A program made the position numbers and the translations under genes. Under the pieces are notes generated by a model. It did not search any database. It saw nothing but the letters and a program-made list of their open reading frames with translations, and was not told the DNA's origin. Shown here piece by piece: positions 60,885-64,000 of a DNA stretch of 64,000 bases; within the stretch, counting starts at the first letter, position 1; each line of letters opens with the position of its first letter. The stretch lies in contig NC_088345.1 of assembly GCF_036884655.1 (NCBI RefSeq), positions 32,338,501 to 32,402,500 on the forward strand. Reading direction: 5' to 3'. The DNA comes from Musa acuminata AAA Group (lineage: Eukaryota > Streptophyta > Magnoliopsida > Zingiberales > Musaceae).

Positions 60885-62474
60885 TCTGTCATAAACAAGT
60901 GCAAGATTTACTCTAACATGAGGATGCCGTAAACAGAGGAAATTGAACTGTTTTTGCCCTTCATTTCTTCTTTGGTCTTGTTCATGGATACATCAGCACG
61001 AAGATGATACAAGATTTCTTGTGCCTGCATTCTGAATCCCAATTCTGGTGGTTTCTATAGGAGGAAGCTAAAGAGAGCCTAAAATCCATGATGTTATGCC
61101 TGATGGTAAAGCCAATTACATATTTTCTCCTGTAGTTGGGTCTCATGGTTCTTGTACTTTTAAGAGTTATATTGATATTTTGATAATTTTAAAATTATTA
61201 TAATTTATCTAATTTTTAATAATAATAATTTTTTTTAATGAAATCTTCTACACGTGACATAATGTGCTAATTTGACGATTAAGTGAGTACAAAACAATCA
61301 TTTCACCCCATTAACCCATTGATACCAGGGGTGATTGACTTTGATTGAATGGCCTCTCATTGACTCCTCACTGTTCTTTCCCAAATCTTTCTCCTAGGGT
61401 TTGTAGTAAACTTCTTCACAATTAATAAATTATCCTCTACAATATTGCAATCTCAAGTTTGAGTTCAAATACTGATGTATTATGCTATTATGACATGTGA
61501 TTTATGGTGAGGTGGACAGAGGAGAACCCTGGACAGAGATTTGCTTCGTGTCAAATTACACGTGAGTTGGACAACCAATTATATTTTTGTCATTCTAATG
61601 ATTTTATCTTTGTTTGTTGTATACATGTATTTTTTTTACTGAAAATTATTGATCCACCTATGTTTGAATATGGGGGATGCTGACGAGGAACTTGTTTATG
61701 GTGTAACAAAACCTGAGGAATGCCGATTCTTTGCTTGGATTAATCCATCTATGTGTGAATGAGCAAAGAGAGTAATTTTAGGTCTGTTGTGAACAGTAAA
61801 AATGCTTGAAGTGGGGTTAGCCAGAAGTAGATCAATGGAGAAATTATACTGGGGAGCTCTGATCATTTGTTGGATTGCATCATCAATTCAAATAAAGAGG
61901 CATACATGATTGCATCATCAATTCAGAAGCTTTAAAATGTTGTCTTGGACTAGGTTGGGTTATTTCTTAGTTCATAAGTTCTATATCCAGGTCTTTTTGT
62001 AGTTATAAATTTTGGATAGTATCTGAATGTTGTACTCTCGATGAAATACAATGAATGGATACTTCATTAATGCAATACGCTTTGAGGCAAATTGATCATT
62101 TGTCGGCCAGCAACAGCTTTGAATGATTTGTTAAATTGGTGAATGCAGTAGTATTATGTACGTATCAATGCAGTATTATGTAGTGCTAAATACAACAACA
62201 TTAGACTTGGATTATAATTGTATATATCAAAAACTTAACTTTGTTCTTTCCAAGCTCATGCTGTAAAGTGCATGTGGGTACAGAATTAGACTTGGATTCC
62301 TCAACTGGTCAGTATCTTCCTTTCTCACCCAGATTATGTTGGTACAACGGCAGGTTATGTCAACTTAATAAATGCTTTGTTACAACTACAGATTTAAACC
62401 AAGTAAACATCACTGTAAGCACCAGTAAGCAACTAGCATTCTGACATCCATGATATATGAATCTGTTTCCGTAA
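60885..62474. other. Downstream intergenic DNA
   Basis: Contains the unmarked 3' UTR of the FUS3-like gene, then AT-rich DNA (for example 61,150-61,230) with no gene, RNA gene or repeat family that I can name. AATAAA-type signals exist (61,894) but none can be assigned confidently. Confidence 0.4.
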
Positions 62475-62630
62475 CTAAACTTGTACACCTACGTTCGAGA
62501 TATAAGTTTGAAGAAATCTAGCGTCAAGAAGTCTTGCTCCACATTCCATCAATGATTGAACCATATGTTTTGGATTCCTCAACAGGTTAGAGTCATTTTC
62601 AAGCACAGTATTGGCAGCAACAATACCAGA
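62475..62630 (-). CDS. Possible terminal exon of an unidentified minus-strand gene
   Basis: A 156-bp open segment encodes 51 residues and a TAG stop. It follows a good acceptor on the minus strand (TGTTTTCGTTCTGCAG just right of 62,630). The peptide (SGIVAANTVL... LLDARFLQTYI...) has balanced protein-like composition and no stop, but I do not recognise the family. Upstream exons would lie to the right; one weak candidate is about 63,207-63,291, bounded by AG and GTATAC. It could also be chance. Confidence 0.3.
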   Translation of the reverse strand, partial: SGIVAANTVLENDSNLLRNPKHMVQSLMECGARLLDARFLQTYISNVGVQV

Positions 62631-64000
62631 CTGCAGAACGAAAACAAGTATGATGTACCAGAATACAACATGAACTTCTGTTGAGATCCAATAACACAAT
62701 TTGATGTACCATTATATGTATCGAGTGATCGAAAACAATAAAATTTGTGACCCAATAACGAAATTTGTAATACAAGACCCAACTTGATCGTTATGTTTGG
62801 AACCCAAAAACCTACTGCTGCATTTAACAATCTTCCCAAAACATCAACATTGCAAAACACCAAAAACTGTTCAAAACATTTATAATCTTCCAAAAACATC
62901 AAACCATTTAATTTATAGTCTTCTAAAATAATCTACAATACATTTAATTTATAGTGTTAAACAAACACTGTCAATTTAACTTACAGTCTTCCATAAACTA
63001 TCCAAAACTGACCAAAAAATCACACATATAGTATTCAATAAACTGCCCAAAAGATTATTGCTGCAACTACCAAAGTTCTGTCTTTTTACCAAACATCATT
63101 GCTTTCTTCTAAACTACAGATGTATTAAAAAACCCGTAATTAGCAGACCGCTAAACACACTGTGGTGAAACAAACACTGAATCAGATCACAAGAAGCAAT
63201 TGTATACCTGCAACTTTTTTCGAAAGTGTTTATTATGTGGAGTTGACACTAGAGTCCACCCTGCAGCCTGCACTGGAGCATGTGAGTCCACCCTGCTTTT
63301 TTCTATATATTTTTTATTATGACCAAGCTAGTGGCAAAGACTAGAAGTGTCAATGGTATTATGTATTTTTAGTTTGAGAACCTTTAGTGGCTAAAGACGT
63401 CCTCTCCTAAATTTGTTGCTTTCTAGGTTTTCGTTTCTCGAGTTTGGGAGCCTAAAATGATTTATGATTAAGGAGATGATTATACATATCTAAGAAAATA
63501 ACTTCCTAATAATATCTGTCCACTTTTCTCTCTACATCATTTCATAAATAATTTAAATAAGTTATATCATGACAATAAGGGATACTAGTTGAGTCTTATT
63601 TTCTACAATTATAAGTATGACAATCAATATCAATTATTTTTTTATCTTTCCTCATTTAAGTTACCTTAAACTTCTCACCACTATTTTAAGCAGGTATCCA
63701 ATTGATAGTACGATAATCAATCTGTCATAATCTCCTCAACGACAGTCTTAATATTATGACAAAATAATTCATTAAGCCTCATCAATGAATCTCGCAATAT
63801 ATAGATTCTCATTTTTAACTTGAATTACCTTAAGGATGACTGGTTTATTACAAGCTTCCAATATCATAGAATTATAACTTTAATAGAAGTTATTCAGTTG
63901 AACTTCATACTTCGCTATTATTCTGAAGTGTAACTTTACTAAATTTATAACTGGTCTATCTCTTAACTAAAGGAATGCATTCTTGTCAATCTTTTCTAGT
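62631..64000. other. Unannotated right end
   Basis: AT-rich DNA. 62,800-63,130 is A/C-rich on the plus strand with repeated CAAAAAC and TTTATAGT words. The sequence GAGTCCACCCTGC occurs twice (63,252 and 63,285). I see no LTR ends, tRNA or confident coding sequence in the remainder. Confidence 0.35.

Noticed and set aside
1..64000. tRNA, rRNA, organellar insertions, bacterial genes
   Set aside because: No tRNA fold, rRNA core or prokaryotic gene layout was recognised; the tRNA-like matches are only 12-13 bp retrotransposon primer-binding sites.

Overview
This window is nuclear DNA from a flowering plant, most likely a monocot. The long Sirevirus-type and Copia LTR retrotransposons resemble those of Zingiberales such as banana or ensete, but that placement is a low-confidence impression. 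About 56.9 kb of the 64 kb is layered LTR retrotransposon debris. The only gene I can assign is an intact seven-exon B3-domain transcription factor of the FUSCA3 type at 57,926-60,884 (+).

Layout. 1-3,465: the 5' end of a minus-strand Copia element (gag start, a long structured leader, primer-binding site (PBS), 1.49-kb LTR). 3,466-21,366: nested minus-strand Sirevirus-like elements. S0 (gag with three stops) lies in an LTR of S1, and S1 also contains the complete non-autonomous element S2 (10,703-17,846, near-perfect target-site duplication). 21,367-26,468: the pol remnant of another Sirevirus (S3), interrupted by a solo LTR with a perfect target-site duplication. 26,469-31,690: a gypsy solo LTR, a second Copia copy with a decayed polyprotein, and an inverted gypsy LTR piece. 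31,691-43,912: plus-strand Sirevirus LTRs and non-coding interior. These are split by a 6.3-kb non-coding LTR element, which itself carries a 1.75-kb Copia deletion derivative. 43,913-47,354: minus-strand Sirevirus LTRs, including an element whose interior is only 198 bp. 48,131-53,092: a decayed Ty3/gypsy element. 53,093-56,873: a series of plus-strand LTR pieces ending in a gypsy LTR fragment. 56,874-57,925: upstream and leader DNA of the FUS3-like gene. 60,885-64,000: mostly unrecognised, with one plausible minus-strand terminal exon at 62,475-62,630.

How the parts relate. No retroelement here looks able to move on its own: gag and pol frames carry stops, frameshifts, deletions or mutated catalytic motifs. 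The cis signals (PBS, polypurine tracts, LTR ends) are better preserved. Two nested elements share the same gag deletion, which implies a non-autonomous lineage mobilised in trans. The FUS3-like gene lies at the edge of this block with about 1 kb of apparently transposon-free upstream DNA.

I found no new protein system. The strongest unexplained signal is a row of four RNA-like hairpin modules at 340-653. All share one apical stem-loop but have different basal stems, and those stems pair better on the element's sense strand, through G-U pairs.
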